A stretch of 64,000 nt of DNA from Streptomyces candidus. GTDB taxonomy: Bacteria > Actinomycetota > Actinomycetes > Streptomycetales > Streptomycetaceae. The DNA lies in the NCBI RefSeq assembly GCF_014207445.1, contig NZ_JACHEM010000002.1:310001-374000 (forward strand), written 5' to 3'. Positions 19,775 to 27,699 of the stretch are shown piece after piece. How positions within the stretch are numbered: the first letter of the stretch is position 1; the number at the start of each line of letters is the position of its first letter. Below the pieces are notes generated by a model that saw only the letters and a program-made list of their open reading frames with translations, made no database searches and was not told where the DNA came from. The position numbers and the translations under genes are program-made.

Positions 19775-20576
19775 GTCGGCGGATCTCCCCACGCAGCTGT
19801 TCAGTGATCTCTACGGACAGTTCGGCCACCGCCGCGTCCTCGATGCGACGCGGCTGCGGCAGCCCGATCTGCCACTCGCGGGCGATCCGCCCGGGGCGCG
19901 AGGACAGCAGGACGACGCGCTGCGCCAGCCGTACCGCCTCGCGCACGTTGTGCGTGACGAACAGGACGGAGACCGAGGTCTGGGACCAGATGCGGGTCAG
20001 CTCCTCGTGCAGGACGTCGCGGGTGATGGCGTCCAGGGCCGCGAACGGCTCGTCCATCAACAGGAGTTGGCTGTCCTGAGCGAGGGCGCGGGCCAGGGCG
20101 ACGCGCTGACGCATACCGCCCGAGAGCTCGTGCACCCGCTTGCCGTACGCGCCCTTCAGCCGTACGAGTTCCAGCAGCCGTTCCGCTTCCGGGCGGCGGT
20201 CTGCCTTCGCGACGCCGCGCAGCTTCAGCGCCAGCTCGATGTTCTTCCCCGCGGTCAGCCAGGGGAACAGCGCGTGCTCCTGGAACATCAGGGCCGGCCG
20301 CCCGCCGGGCACGTCGATGGCACCGGCCGACGGCTCGTCGAGCCCGGCGACCAGGTTGAGCAGCGTCGACTTGCCGCAGCCGGACGCCCCGAGGAGGGTG
20401 ACGAACTCGCCCGGTGCGACGTCGATGCTGACGTCGTCCAGGACGAGCTGCTGGCCCGGACCCGGCCGGCCGAACGACTTCGAGACGTGGTCGATGCGTG
20501 CCGCGTACGGCGACGACGCCTGCGGTGCGACCGGTGCGGCGGCCGCCGTCTCCTGCTTGGCGAGTGCGGTGGTCAT
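19761..20576 (-). CDS. ssuB: Sulfonate-type ABC transporter ATPase
   Basis: 271-aa nucleotide-binding subunit. Walker A is LLGASGCGKSTLLNLVAG, Q-loop MFQEHALFPWLTAGKN, signature LSGGMRQRVALARAL, Walker B LLLMDEPFAALDA, and switch His in LFVTHNVREAV: all intact. N-terminal 30 residues are Ala/Pro-rich. AGGAGG lies about 7 nt before ATG 20576, a strong ribosome site. It follows ssuA after 41 bp and overlaps ssuC. Confidence 0.94.
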   Translation of the reverse strand: MTTALAKQETAAAAPVAPQASSPYAARIDHVSKSFGRPGPGQQLVLDDVSIDVAPGEFVTLLGASGCGKSTLLNLVAGLDEPSAGAIDVPGGRPALMFQEHALFPWLTAGKNIELALKLRGVAKADRRPEAERLLELVRLKGAYGKRVHELSGGMRQRVALARALAQDSQLLLMDEPFAALDAITRDVLHEELTRIWSQTSVSVLFVTHNVREAVRLAQRVVLLSSRPGRIAREWQIGLPQPRRIEDAAVAELSVEITEQLRGEIRRHGQH

Positions 20577-20617
20577 GTCTCGCGCCTCCTGTGGGGTGAA
20601 CGGGCGTACGGGCAGGA

Positions 20618-21730
20618 CTACTTGACGCCCAGTCCGGCGTCCTCGACGGTCGGGCCGCCCGCCGTCCCGAGGACCTTTTTCAGCGGGCGGAGGTCGTAGA
20701 TGCCGTCCAGCAACGGGTCCTTGAGGAGACCGGCCTTCTGTGCGTGCAGCGCCTGTTCGCGCAGGGTGGAGGCGAGCGGGTCGTCGATGACCTCGACGTT
20801 CCTGAACGCCCGGTCGAGCACCTGCGCGGGCAGTTCCTTGCCGGAGTCCGCCTTCAGCTTGGCGTTGACGCTCGCCTTGGCCTTGTCGGGGTTGGCCTTG
20901 ATCCACGCATTGGTCTTCACCGAGCCGCGCAGTACCGCTTCGACGACATCGGGGTGCTGGTCGAGGAATTCCTGGCGGACGATGATGTTCGTGATGACGA
21001 ACTTCTCGTCCTTCCACAGTTTTTTCTCGTCGAGGAGGACCGTGCCACCGTCCGCCACCAGCTTCGAAGCGGTCGGCTCCGGCACCCAGGCGCCGTCGAT
21101 GGCACCGGACTTGAAGGAGAGAGGGATCTCCTTGTTGTCCTGGCGGAGTACCGTCACGTCCCCCTTGCCGGTGCTCGCCTCGACCCTGTGGCCCTTCCCC
21201 GAGAGATAGTTCAGGAGCGCCACGTCCTGGGTGTTCCCCAGCTGCGGGGTGGCCAGGCGCTTGCCCTTGAGATCGTCCAGCGACTTGATCCTGTCGGCGT
21301 GGACGACCAGGGAGACGCCGCCGGACGCGGAACCGCCGATGATGCGCAGGTTCTGGCCCTTGGACCTGCTGAAGCCGTTGACGGCGGGGGAGGGACCGAT
21401 CCAGCCGATGTCGATGGCCCTGGCGTTCAGCGCCTCGATCTCGGACGGGCCCGCGTTGAAGACCTGCGCCTTGACCCTGGTGCCGCCCAACTCCTTCTGG
21501 AAAACGCCCTCCTGGAGGCCCACCAGAGCGGTCGCGTGCGTGACGTTGGCGAAGTAGCCGATCTTCACCTCGTCGAGGCCGCCGACCTTCTCTCCCCGGG
21601 CGACGGGAACGGTCTTGTCCTGGGCCTTGGCCTGGGAGCCGTAGCCGCAGGCGCCGAGCGCGCCGACCAGCAGGGACGTCGCGGCGACGGCGGTCAGGGA
21701 CCGGCGCAGGGTGGAGCGGGAGGCAGGCAT
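20618..21730 (-). CDS. ssuA: Sulfonate-type substrate-binding lipoprotein
   Basis: 370-aa extracytoplasmic binding protein with signal peptide and lipobox VGALGACGYG. The mature domain shows NMT1/SsuA features: KIGYFANVTHATALVGLQEG, AGPSEIEALNARAIDIGWIG, DLKGKRLATPQLGNTQDVAL and GAWVPEPTASKLVADG. ATG 21730 is used (GAGGA upstream is weak); an in-frame ATG at 21799 would add residues that are not signal-peptide-like. The 58-bp gap to the preceding 34-codon ORF is among the larger ones in the operon. Confidence 0.92.
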   Translation of the reverse strand: MPASRSTLRRSLTAVAATSLLVGALGACGYGSQAKAQDKTVPVARGEKVGGLDEVKIGYFANVTHATALVGLQEGVFQKELGGTRVKAQVFNAGPSEIEALNARAIDIGWIGPSPAVNGFSRSKGQNLRIIGGSASGGVSLVVHADRIKSLDDLKGKRLATPQLGNTQDVALLNYLSGKGHRVEASTGKGDVTVLRQDNKEIPLSFKSGAIDGAWVPEPTASKLVADGGTVLLDEKKLWKDEKFVITNIIVRQEFLDQHPDVVEAVLRGSVKTNAWIKANPDKAKASVNAKLKADSGKELPAQVLDRAFRNVEVIDDPLASTLREQALHAQKAGLLKDPLLDGIYDLRPLKKVLGTAGGPTVEDAGLGVK

Positions 21731-21788
21731 GGTGGTGGGTCCTCGGGTCTTCGCTCGTGCGTGCGGAAGGGGTTGGGGGAGGCGTACG

Positions 21789-21893
21789 TCATCGCACACA
21801 TCGCCCGACCCCGCCCTGACCGCTGCCGAGGGTGCCGCTGCCGATCCGGCCGCCCTCCTTCGCGAAGGACGCGTACGCGTCGGTGACCGCCAT
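21789..21893 (-). CDS. 34-codon ORF coupled to cysN
   Basis: Its ATG overlaps the cysN TGA (TGATG), giving translational coupling. It encodes a 34-residue peptide beginning MAVTDAYASFAKEGGRIGSG and ending GGVGRCVR, with strongly GC-biased third positions like its neighbours. It may be a real small protein, a decayed gene start, or a spacer between cysN and ssuA. I do not recognise it. Confidence 0.35.
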   Translation of the reverse strand: MAVTDAYASFAKEGGRIGSGTLGSGQGGVGRCVR

Positions 21894-23239
21894 CAGAAGT
21901 CCCAGCCCTCTTCGTCCGCGACGGAGTTGACGGCGGCGTGGGTGGCGAACGATTCGCCCGCCATGCCCGCGGAGAGCGTCGTGCCGTCCGCCGGATCGAT
22001 CAGCAGGAAGGAACCCGTGCGCCGCGAGTCCGCGTACGCGTCCAGGGCGAGCGGCTCAGCCGTCCGTACGACGACCCGCCCGATCTCGTTGGCGACGAGC
22101 TGACCGGGGGCCGGGTGCTGGGACAGGTCGTCCAGGGTGAGCCGGGACGGGATGTCCTTGACGATCGCCTTGACGGTGCGGGTGGTGTGCTTGATCAGCA
22201 CCCGCTGACCCACCGACAGCGGCTGGTCGGCGACGTGGCAGACGGTCGCCTCCACGTCCTGGGTGGGCGTCGGCGCGTCCCCCACCGGGGCGATCAGGTC
22301 GCCGCGCGAGACGTCGATGTCGTCGGTCAGGCGCAGCGTCACCGACTGCGGCGCCCAGGCGATGTCGACGGCCTCGCCGAGCGCGTCGATCCCGGCGATG
22401 GTGCTGGTACGGCCGGACGGCAGGACGGCGACCCGCTCACCGACCCGGAACGCGCCGGCCGCGATCTGGCCCGCGTACCCCCGGTAGTCCGGGTGCTCGG
22501 CGGACTGCGGCCGGATCACGTACTGGACGGGAAAGCGGGCGTGGCAGGCGGTGAGGTCGTGCGCGACCGGCACCGTCTCCAGGTGCTCCAGGACGGTCGG
22601 CCCGCCGTACCAGTCCATGTGCGCGGACGGCTCCACCACGTTGTCCCCGGCGAGCGCGGAGATCGGGATCGCGGTGATCTCCGGTACGCCCAACTCGCTG
22701 GCGTAGGCGGTGAACTCGCGGGCGATGTCCGCGAAGACGGGCTCCGCGTAGTCGACCAGGTCCATCTTGTTGACGGCCAGCACCACGTGCGGCACCCGCA
22801 GCAGGGCGGCCACCGCGGCGTGCCGGCGGGTCTGCTCGACGACACCGTTGCGGGCGTCGACCAGGACCACGGCCAGCTCGGCGGTGGACGCGCCGGTCAC
22901 CATGTTCCGCGTGTACTGCACGTGGCCGGGGGTGTCGGCCAGGATGAAGCGCCGTCGGGGCGTGGCGAAGTAGCGGTAGGCCACGTCGATGGTGATGCCC
23001 TGCTCGCGTTCGGCGCGCAGGCCGTCCGTCAGCAGCGCCAGGTCCGGCGTCGACTGCCCCCGGTTGCGGGAGGCGTGCTCGACGGCCTCCAGCTGGTCGG
23101 TCAGCACCGACTTCGAGTCGTGCAGCAGCCGCCCCACCAGGGTGGACTTGCCGTCGTCGACGGACCCGGCGGTCGCGAAGCGAAGGAGGGTGGTGGTGCT
23201 CAACTGGTCGACCGCGGCAGCGGTGTTCACGGTGGTCAT
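21893..23239 (-). CDS. cysN: Sulfate adenylyltransferase subunit 1 (GTPase)
   Basis: 448-aa GTP-hydrolysing subunit that drives CysD in making adenosine 5'-phosphosulfate from ATP and sulfate. EF-Tu-like G motifs: G1 AGSVDDGKSTLVGRL, G3 DTPGHVQYTRN, G4 AVNKMDLVDY. Domains II and III follow, with KHTTRTVKAIVKDI. There is no fused CysC domain; cysC is separate in this operon. ATG 23239 starts 2 bp after the cysD stop. Confidence 0.96.
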   Translation of the reverse strand: MTTVNTAAAVDQLSTTTLLRFATAGSVDDGKSTLVGRLLHDSKSVLTDQLEAVEHASRNRGQSTPDLALLTDGLRAEREQGITIDVAYRYFATPRRRFILADTPGHVQYTRNMVTGASTAELAVVLVDARNGVVEQTRRHAAVAALLRVPHVVLAVNKMDLVDYAEPVFADIAREFTAYASELGVPEITAIPISALAGDNVVEPSAHMDWYGGPTVLEHLETVPVAHDLTACHARFPVQYVIRPQSAEHPDYRGYAGQIAAGAFRVGERVAVLPSGRTSTIAGIDALGEAVDIAWAPQSVTLRLTDDIDVSRGDLIAPVGDAPTPTQDVEATVCHVADQPLSVGQRVLIKHTTRTVKAIVKDIPSRLTLDDLSQHPAPGQLVANEIGRVVVRTAEPLALDAYADSRRTGSFLLIDPADGTTLSAGMAGESFATHAAVNSVADEEGWDF

Positions 23240-23241
23240 GG

Positions 23242-24177
23242 TTAGAAGTACCCCTCGCGCTTGCGGTCTTCCATCGCGGCCTCGGACATCTTGTCGTCGG
23301 CCCTCGTCGCTCCCCGCTCGGTGAGCCGGGACGCGGCGATCTCGGCGATGACCGCCTCCAGCGTCGTCGCGTCCGAGTCGACGGCGCCCGTGCAGGACAT
23401 GTCGCCGACCGTGCGGTAGCGGATCAGCCGCTTCTCGACCGTCTCCGACTCCTTCGGGCCACCCCACTCGCCGGCGGTGAGCCACATGCCGTTGCGGGCG
23501 AACACCTCACGCTCGTGCGCGTAGTAGATGCCGGGGAGTTCGATCTTCTCGCGGGCGATGTACTGCCACACGTCCAGTTCGGTCCAGTTGGACAGCGGGA
23601 ACACGCGGACGTGCTCGCCGGGCGCGTGCCGCCCGTTGTAGAGCTGCCACAGCTCGGGGCGCTGACGGCGCGGGTCCCACTGCGAGAACTCGTCCCGCAG
23701 GCTGAACACCCGCTCCTTGGCCCGCGCCTTCTCCTCGTCGCGGCGTCCGCCGCCGAAGACCGCGTCGAACCGCAGCTCCTGGATCTTCTCCGTCAGCGGC
23801 AGCGTCTGCAGCGGGTTGCGCGTCCCGTCGGGCCGCTCGCGCAGCACGCCCCGGTCGATGTAGTCCTGCACGGAGGCCACGTGCAGCCGCAGCCCGTGCC
23901 GGGCGACGGCACGGTCCCGGTACTCCAGCACCTCGGGGAAGTTGTGCCCGGTGTCCACGTGCAGGAGCGTGAAGGGGACGGGGGCGGGGGCGAACGCCTT
24001 CAGCGCGAGGTGCAGCATGACGATCGAGTCCTTGCCGCCGGAGAAGAGGATCACCGGCCGCTCGAACTCACCCGCCACCTCGCGGAAGATGTGTACGGCC
24101 TCGGACTCCAGCGAGTCCAGGTGGCTGAGCGCGAAAGGGCTGTGCAGGCCCTCCGCGGCAGTGGCGGCGGTCGTCAT
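23242..24177 (-). CDS. cysD: Sulfate adenylyltransferase subunit 2
   Basis: 311-aa ATP-pyrophosphatase-fold catalytic subunit. The PP-loop is VILFSGGKDSIVMLHLALKA (about residues 42-61), followed by LHVDTGHNFPEVLEYRD and FGGGRRDEEKARAKER, and it ends in the conserved MEDRKREGYF. ATG 24177 overlaps the cysC stop by 4 nt. Forms the heterodimer with CysN. Confidence 0.96.
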   Translation of the reverse strand: MTTAATAAEGLHSPFALSHLDSLESEAVHIFREVAGEFERPVILFSGGKDSIVMLHLALKAFAPAPVPFTLLHVDTGHNFPEVLEYRDRAVARHGLRLHVASVQDYIDRGVLRERPDGTRNPLQTLPLTEKIQELRFDAVFGGGRRDEEKARAKERVFSLRDEFSQWDPRRQRPELWQLYNGRHAPGEHVRVFPLSNWTELDVWQYIAREKIELPGIYYAHEREVFARNGMWLTAGEWGGPKESETVEKRLIRYRTVGDMSCTGAVDSDATTLEAVIAEIAASRLTERGATRADDKMSEAAMEDRKREGYF

Positions 24178-24731
24178 GCCAGACCCCTCTCGGTGAGCAG
24201 CGCGTACAGCGCCGCCGCGGACTCCTCTACGGACTGCGTGTGGGACTCGATACGCAGATCCGGGTCGGCCGGTGCCTCGTACGGGTCGTCGACCCCGGTC
24301 AGCCCGGAGATCTCCCCCGCCGCCTGCTTGGCGTACAGCCCCTTCACATCGCGTACGGAGCACACCTCGACCGGGGTCGCCACGTGCACCTCCAGGTACG
24401 CGGTGCCTTCGCTCTGGTGCCGCTTGCGGACCGCCTCGCGGCTGTCGGCGTACGGGGCGATGACCGGAGCGAGCGCCAGCACGCCGTTGCGGGCCAGCAG
24501 TTCGGCGACGTAGCCGATCCGCTGGACGTTCGTGTGCCGGTCCTCGCGGGTGAAGCCCAGTCCCGCGGAGAGGAACTCGCGGATCTCGTCGCCGTCGAGC
24601 ACCTCCACCCGGCGGCCCTCGGCGCGCAGCTTCTCCGCGAGGGCGTGGGCGAGGGTGGTCTTGCCCGCGCTCGGCAGGCCGGTGAGCCAGACGGTGGCTC
24701 CGGTCACAGTGGTCTCCTGGTCCTTCGTCAT
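24174..24731 (-). CDS. cysC: Adenylylsulfate kinase
   Basis: 185-aa APS kinase producing PAPS. P-loop WLTGLPSAGKTTLAHALAE, the APS-binding VEVLDGDEIREFLSAGLGF, FTREDRHTNVQRIGYVA, and RDVKGLYAKQAAGEISGLTG with DDPYE. It overlaps cysH and cysD by 4 nt each. Its presence beside an APS-type reductase means the operon can make PAPS as well as reduce APS directly. Confidence 0.95.
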   Translation of the reverse strand: MTKDQETTVTGATVWLTGLPSAGKTTLAHALAEKLRAEGRRVEVLDGDEIREFLSAGLGFTREDRHTNVQRIGYVAELLARNGVLALAPVIAPYADSREAVRKRHQSEGTAYLEVHVATPVEVCSVRDVKGLYAKQAAGEISGLTGVDDPYEAPADPDLRIESHTQSVEESAAALYALLTERGLA

Positions 24732-25423
24732 CCGTGCAGCCCGCACTCGGTCTTGTTGCGCCCGGCCCAGCGTCCGGCGCGCGCGTCCTCGCCCGCCAGG
24801 ACCCTGCGGGTGCACGGGGCGCAGCCCACGGACGCGTAACCGTCCATGAGGAGGGGGTTGGTGAGGACGCCGTGCTCCGCGACGTAGGCGTCCACGTCGT
24901 CCTGCGTCCAGCGGGCGATCGGCGACACCTTGACCTTGCGACGCTTCTCGTCCCAGCCGACGACCGGGGTGTTCGCCCGGGTGGCGGACTCGTCGCGGCG
25001 CAGGCCCGTGGCCCACGCGTCGTACCCGCTCAGGCCGTCCTCCAGGGGCTTGACCTTGCGGAGCGCGCAGCACAGGTCGGGGTTGCGCTCGTACAGCTTC
25101 GGGCCGTGCTCGGCGTCCTGCTCGGCGACGGTCTGCCGGGGGGTGAGCGTGATGACGTTGACGTCCATCACCGCGTCCACGGCGTCGCGGGTGCCGATGG
25201 TCTCGGGGAAGTGGTAGCCGGTGTCGAGGAAGACGACGTCGACCCCGGGGAAGGCGCGGGACGCCAGGTGGGCGACGACGGCGTCCTCCATGGACGACGT
25301 CACGCAGAACCGGCCGCCGAAGGTGGTGGCCGCCCACGTGAGGACGGAGAGCGCGGAGGCGTCCTCCAGGTCGCGGCCCGCCTGCTCGGCCAAGGTGCGC
25401 AGGTCTTCCTGAACGGCTGTCAT
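24728..25423 (-). CDS. cysH: APS-type (4Fe-4S) adenylylsulfate reductase
   Basis: 231-aa thioredoxin-dependent reductase giving sulfite. PP-loop-like VTSSMEDAVVAHL, DTGYHFPETIGTRD, and the C-terminal redox motif KTECGLH. Besides the redox Cys it has the two Cys pairs CC (in DLCCALRKVK) and C-x2-C (in VGCAPCTRR) that bind a 4Fe-4S cluster in plant/actinobacterial APS reductases, so the substrate is APS rather than PAPS. ATG 25423 has AGGAGAAGGGG just upstream and overlaps the previous stop by 4 nt. Confidence 0.95.
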   Translation of the reverse strand: MTAVQEDLRTLAEQAGRDLEDASALSVLTWAATTFGGRFCVTSSMEDAVVAHLASRAFPGVDVVFLDTGYHFPETIGTRDAVDAVMDVNVITLTPRQTVAEQDAEHGPKLYERNPDLCCALRKVKPLEDGLSGYDAWATGLRRDESATRANTPVVGWDEKRRKVKVSPIARWTQDDVDAYVAEHGVLTNPLLMDGYASVGCAPCTRRVLAGEDARAGRWAGRNKTECGLHG

Positions 25424-25602
25424 ATCCCCTTCTCCTCGCTCGGTTTGCCCGTCGCGACGCCCCGGGACAGCAGTCCCAGGAACTTCAGCTGAAACGCCCG
25501 GTTGCACGCCGCGCACTCCCACGCCCCGTGCCCGGTCTCGTTGGGCCGCAGGTCCTCGTCGCCGCAGTACGGGCAGTGGAACGGGGCCGCGCGCTCGCTC
25601 AC
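25420..25602 (-). CDS. Small zinc-ribbon protein of the cys operon
   Basis: 60-aa protein with two C-x2-C knuckles (FHCPYCGDED and ECAACNRAF), predicted to bind one zinc or a metal cluster. GTG 25602 overlaps the sirA stop (GTGA) and its own stop overlaps the cysH ATG by 4 nt, so it is firmly part of the operon. Its position between sulfite reductase and APS reductase suggests a small redox or assembly partner; the function is unknown. Confidence 0.85.
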   Translation of the reverse strand: MSERAAPFHCPYCGDEDLRPNETGHGAWECAACNRAFQLKFLGLLSRGVATGKPSEEKGI

Positions 25603-27305
25603 GACAGGTCCCCGTCCGCCGCGCGCGCCGCCCAGGTGGCGAAGCGTTCGCCGTCCTCGCGCTGCTCCTGGAAACGGGTCAGCACGCGCTCCACGTAGTC
25701 CGGCAGCTCCGCCGAAGTGACCTTCAGGCCGCGGACCTTGCGGCCGAACCCGGCCTCCAGGCCGAGCGCGCCGCCCAGGTGCACCTGGAAGCCCTCGACC
25801 TGGTTGCCGTCGGCGTCCATCACCAGCTGCCCCTTGAGGCCGATGTCCGCGACCTGGATGCGGGCGCAGGCGTTCGGGCAGCCGTTGATGTTGATGGTGA
25901 TCGGCTCGTCGAACTCCGGGATGCGGCGCTCCAGTTCGTCGATCAGGGCGGCGCCGCGCGCCTTCGTCTCGACGATCGCCAGCTTGCAGAACTCGATGCC
26001 GGTGCAGGCCATCGTGCCCCGCCGGAACGGCGACGGCGTGACCTTCAGGTCCAGTGCCTCAAGACCCGACACCAACGAATCGACCTGCTCCTCGGCCACG
26101 TCGAGCACGATCATCTTCTGCTCGGCGGTGGTCCGCAGCCGGCCCGAGCCGTGCGCGTCGGCCAGTTCCGCGATCTTCGTCAGCGTCGAGCCGTCGACCC
26201 GGCCGACCCGCGGCGCGAAGCCGACGTAGAAGCGCCCGTCCTTCTGCCGGTGCACCCCGAGGTGGTCGCGCCAGACCCCCGAAGGCTGCTCGGGGGCCGG
26301 GCCGTCGGCCAGCTTGCGCTGGAGGTACTCGTCCTCCAGCACCTGGCGGAACTTCTCCGGACCCCAGTCGGCGACCAGGAACTTCAGCCGTGCGCGGTTG
26401 CGCAGCCGCCGGTAGCCGTAGTCGCGGAAGATGCCGATGACACCGCCGTACACGTCCGGCACGTCCTCCAGCGGGACCCAGGTGCCCAGCCGTACGCCCA
26501 GCTTGGGGTTGGTGGACAGTCCGCCGCCCACCCACAGGTCGAAGCCGGGTCCGTACTCGGGGTGGACGACGCCGACGAAGGAGACGTCGTTGATCTCGTG
26601 GGCGACATCCAGCTGCGGGGAGCCGGAGACCGCCGACTTGAACTTGCGCGGCAGGTTGGAGAAGTCCGGGTTGCCGATGAACCGGCGCTGGATCTCGTCG
26701 ATCGCCCACGACCCGTCGATGATCTCGTCGACGGCGATACCGGCCACGGGGGAGCCGAGGATGACGCGCGGGGTGTCGCCGCACGCCTCGGTCGTCGACA
26801 GGCCGACGGCCTCCAGCCGCCGCCAGATCTCCGGTACGTCCTCGATGCGGATCCAGTGGTACTGCACGTTCTGCCGGTCGGTGAGGTCGGCGGTGCCGCG
26901 CGCGAACTCCTGCGAGATCTCGCCGATCACCCGCAGCTGCTCCGTGGTGAGCCGGCCGCCGTCGATCCGCACCCGCAGCATGAAGTACTCGTCGTCCAGC
27001 TCCTCCGGCTCCAGGATCGCCGTCTTGCCGCCGTCGATGCCGGGCTTGCGCTGGGTGTAGAGCCCCCACCAGCGCATGCGGCCGCGCAGGTCGTTGGGGT
27101 CGATGGAGTCGAAACCGCGCTTGGAGTAGATCGTCTCAATGCGTGTCCGCACGTTGAGACCGTCGTCGTCCTTCTTGAACTGCTCGTTTCCGTTGAGGGG
27201 CGTGTGATGCCCTACGGCCCACTGGCCCTCGCCGCGGTGGCGACCGGCCTTGCGGCGAGCGGCGACGGCAGCACCCGCGGCGGGCTTCTCTGGGGTGGCA
27301 GGCAT
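25599..27305 (-). CDS. sirA: Ferredoxin-dependent sulfite reductase
   Basis: 568-aa siroheme/4Fe-4S enzyme reducing sulfite to sulfide. Two ferredoxin-like repeats (MLRVRIDGGRLTTEQLRVIG; RFYVGFAPRVGRVDGS) and the cofactor cysteines in MACTGIEFCK and NINGCPNACAR (C-x5-C ... C-x3-C). The Tyr in WWGLYTQRKPG and the Cys in STTEACGDTPR sit where the Tyr-Cys crosslink of mycobacterial SirA is found. It opens the structural part of the operon. The ATG at 27305 has AAGGA about 10 nt upstream, inside a small hairpin GTCC-CGAA-GGAC that could mask the ribosome site. Confidence 0.96.
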   Translation of the reverse strand: MPATPEKPAAGAAVAARRKAGRHRGEGQWAVGHHTPLNGNEQFKKDDDGLNVRTRIETIYSKRGFDSIDPNDLRGRMRWWGLYTQRKPGIDGGKTAILEPEELDDEYFMLRVRIDGGRLTTEQLRVIGEISQEFARGTADLTDRQNVQYHWIRIEDVPEIWRRLEAVGLSTTEACGDTPRVILGSPVAGIAVDEIIDGSWAIDEIQRRFIGNPDFSNLPRKFKSAVSGSPQLDVAHEINDVSFVGVVHPEYGPGFDLWVGGGLSTNPKLGVRLGTWVPLEDVPDVYGGVIGIFRDYGYRRLRNRARLKFLVADWGPEKFRQVLEDEYLQRKLADGPAPEQPSGVWRDHLGVHRQKDGRFYVGFAPRVGRVDGSTLTKIAELADAHGSGRLRTTAEQKMIVLDVAEEQVDSLVSGLEALDLKVTPSPFRRGTMACTGIEFCKLAIVETKARGAALIDELERRIPEFDEPITININGCPNACARIQVADIGLKGQLVMDADGNQVEGFQVHLGGALGLEAGFGRKVRGLKVTSAELPDYVERVLTRFQEQREDGERFATWAARAADGDLS

Positions 27306-27462
27306 GGCGGTTACGTCCTTCGGGACTGCGGATGTCTACGGAAGACTGCGGGCGGGCGGCTCTGACCTGCACACTCGCGCGAAAGAGGCGCGGGGATGCG
27401 CAGTGACGCCCAGGACCGAGCGAGGGAGACGGGTGAAAGGGGAGTGCGGCAGTGCTGGACTG

Positions 27463-27546
27463 TCAGCAGGCCGGACAGATGGCGCTGGACATGCGGCCGA
27501 GGTCGACGTGACGTCGACTCACCAAGGCAACTCCAGCTGAAGACAT
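27463..27546 (-). CDS. Cysteine-containing leader peptide upstream of sirA
   Basis: 27-residue ORF ending 157 nt before sirA. Key parts are SRRHVDLGR in the middle and SSAICPAC at the end, with two Cys codons, one immediately before the stop. This matches the RRHVDL...C pattern I know from annotated actinobacterial putative leader peptides in front of sulfur genes. Ribosome stalling at Cys codons when Cys-tRNA is scarce would change downstream RNA folding, as reported for cysteine attenuation in mycobacteria. There is no Shine-Dalgarno; CACGCT lies 6 nt before the ATG, so it may be leaderless. Confidence 0.68.
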   Translation of the reverse strand: MSSAGVALVSRRHVDLGRMSSAICPAC

Positions 27547-27572
27547 GACGGAAGCGTGGCACGCGGGTCTCC

Positions 27573-27612
27573 GGACAGTCCACTGTTGTCCGCAATGTGG
27601 ACAAGACTGTCC
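27573..27612. promoter_or_regulatory. Nested inverted repeats upstream of the sirA leader
   Basis: Outer arms GGACAGTC (27573-27580) and GACTGTCC (27605-27612); inner arms TTGTCC (27586-27591) and GGACAA (27599-27604). They lie 26-66 nt upstream of the leader ATG on the minus strand, where an activator or repressor of the sulfur operon would bind. An alternative reading is a terminator for the upstream GNAT gene, 88 nt after its stop, but no T run follows. Confidence 0.5.
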
Positions 27613-27699
27613 CGAAGAGTGGGATGATGTGCTGCCGGTCACGCGTTCACACAAGGGTGGGTTTGCGGGCGAAGGCCGACATTGTGGGGCGCCGCTGGT

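Noticed and set aside
21856..21880. Adjacent palindromes TCCTTCGCGAAGGA and ACGCGTACGCGT
   Set aside because: They fall in the coding-like 34-codon ORF (YASFAKEG) and are codon-bias driven; no promoter next to them.
27502..27518. 17-bp palindrome GTCGACGT-G-ACGTCGAC
   Set aside because: Lies inside the leader peptide ORF and encodes the conserved SRRHVDL part, so it is explained by coding; a role in RNA folding is possible but not an independent operator.
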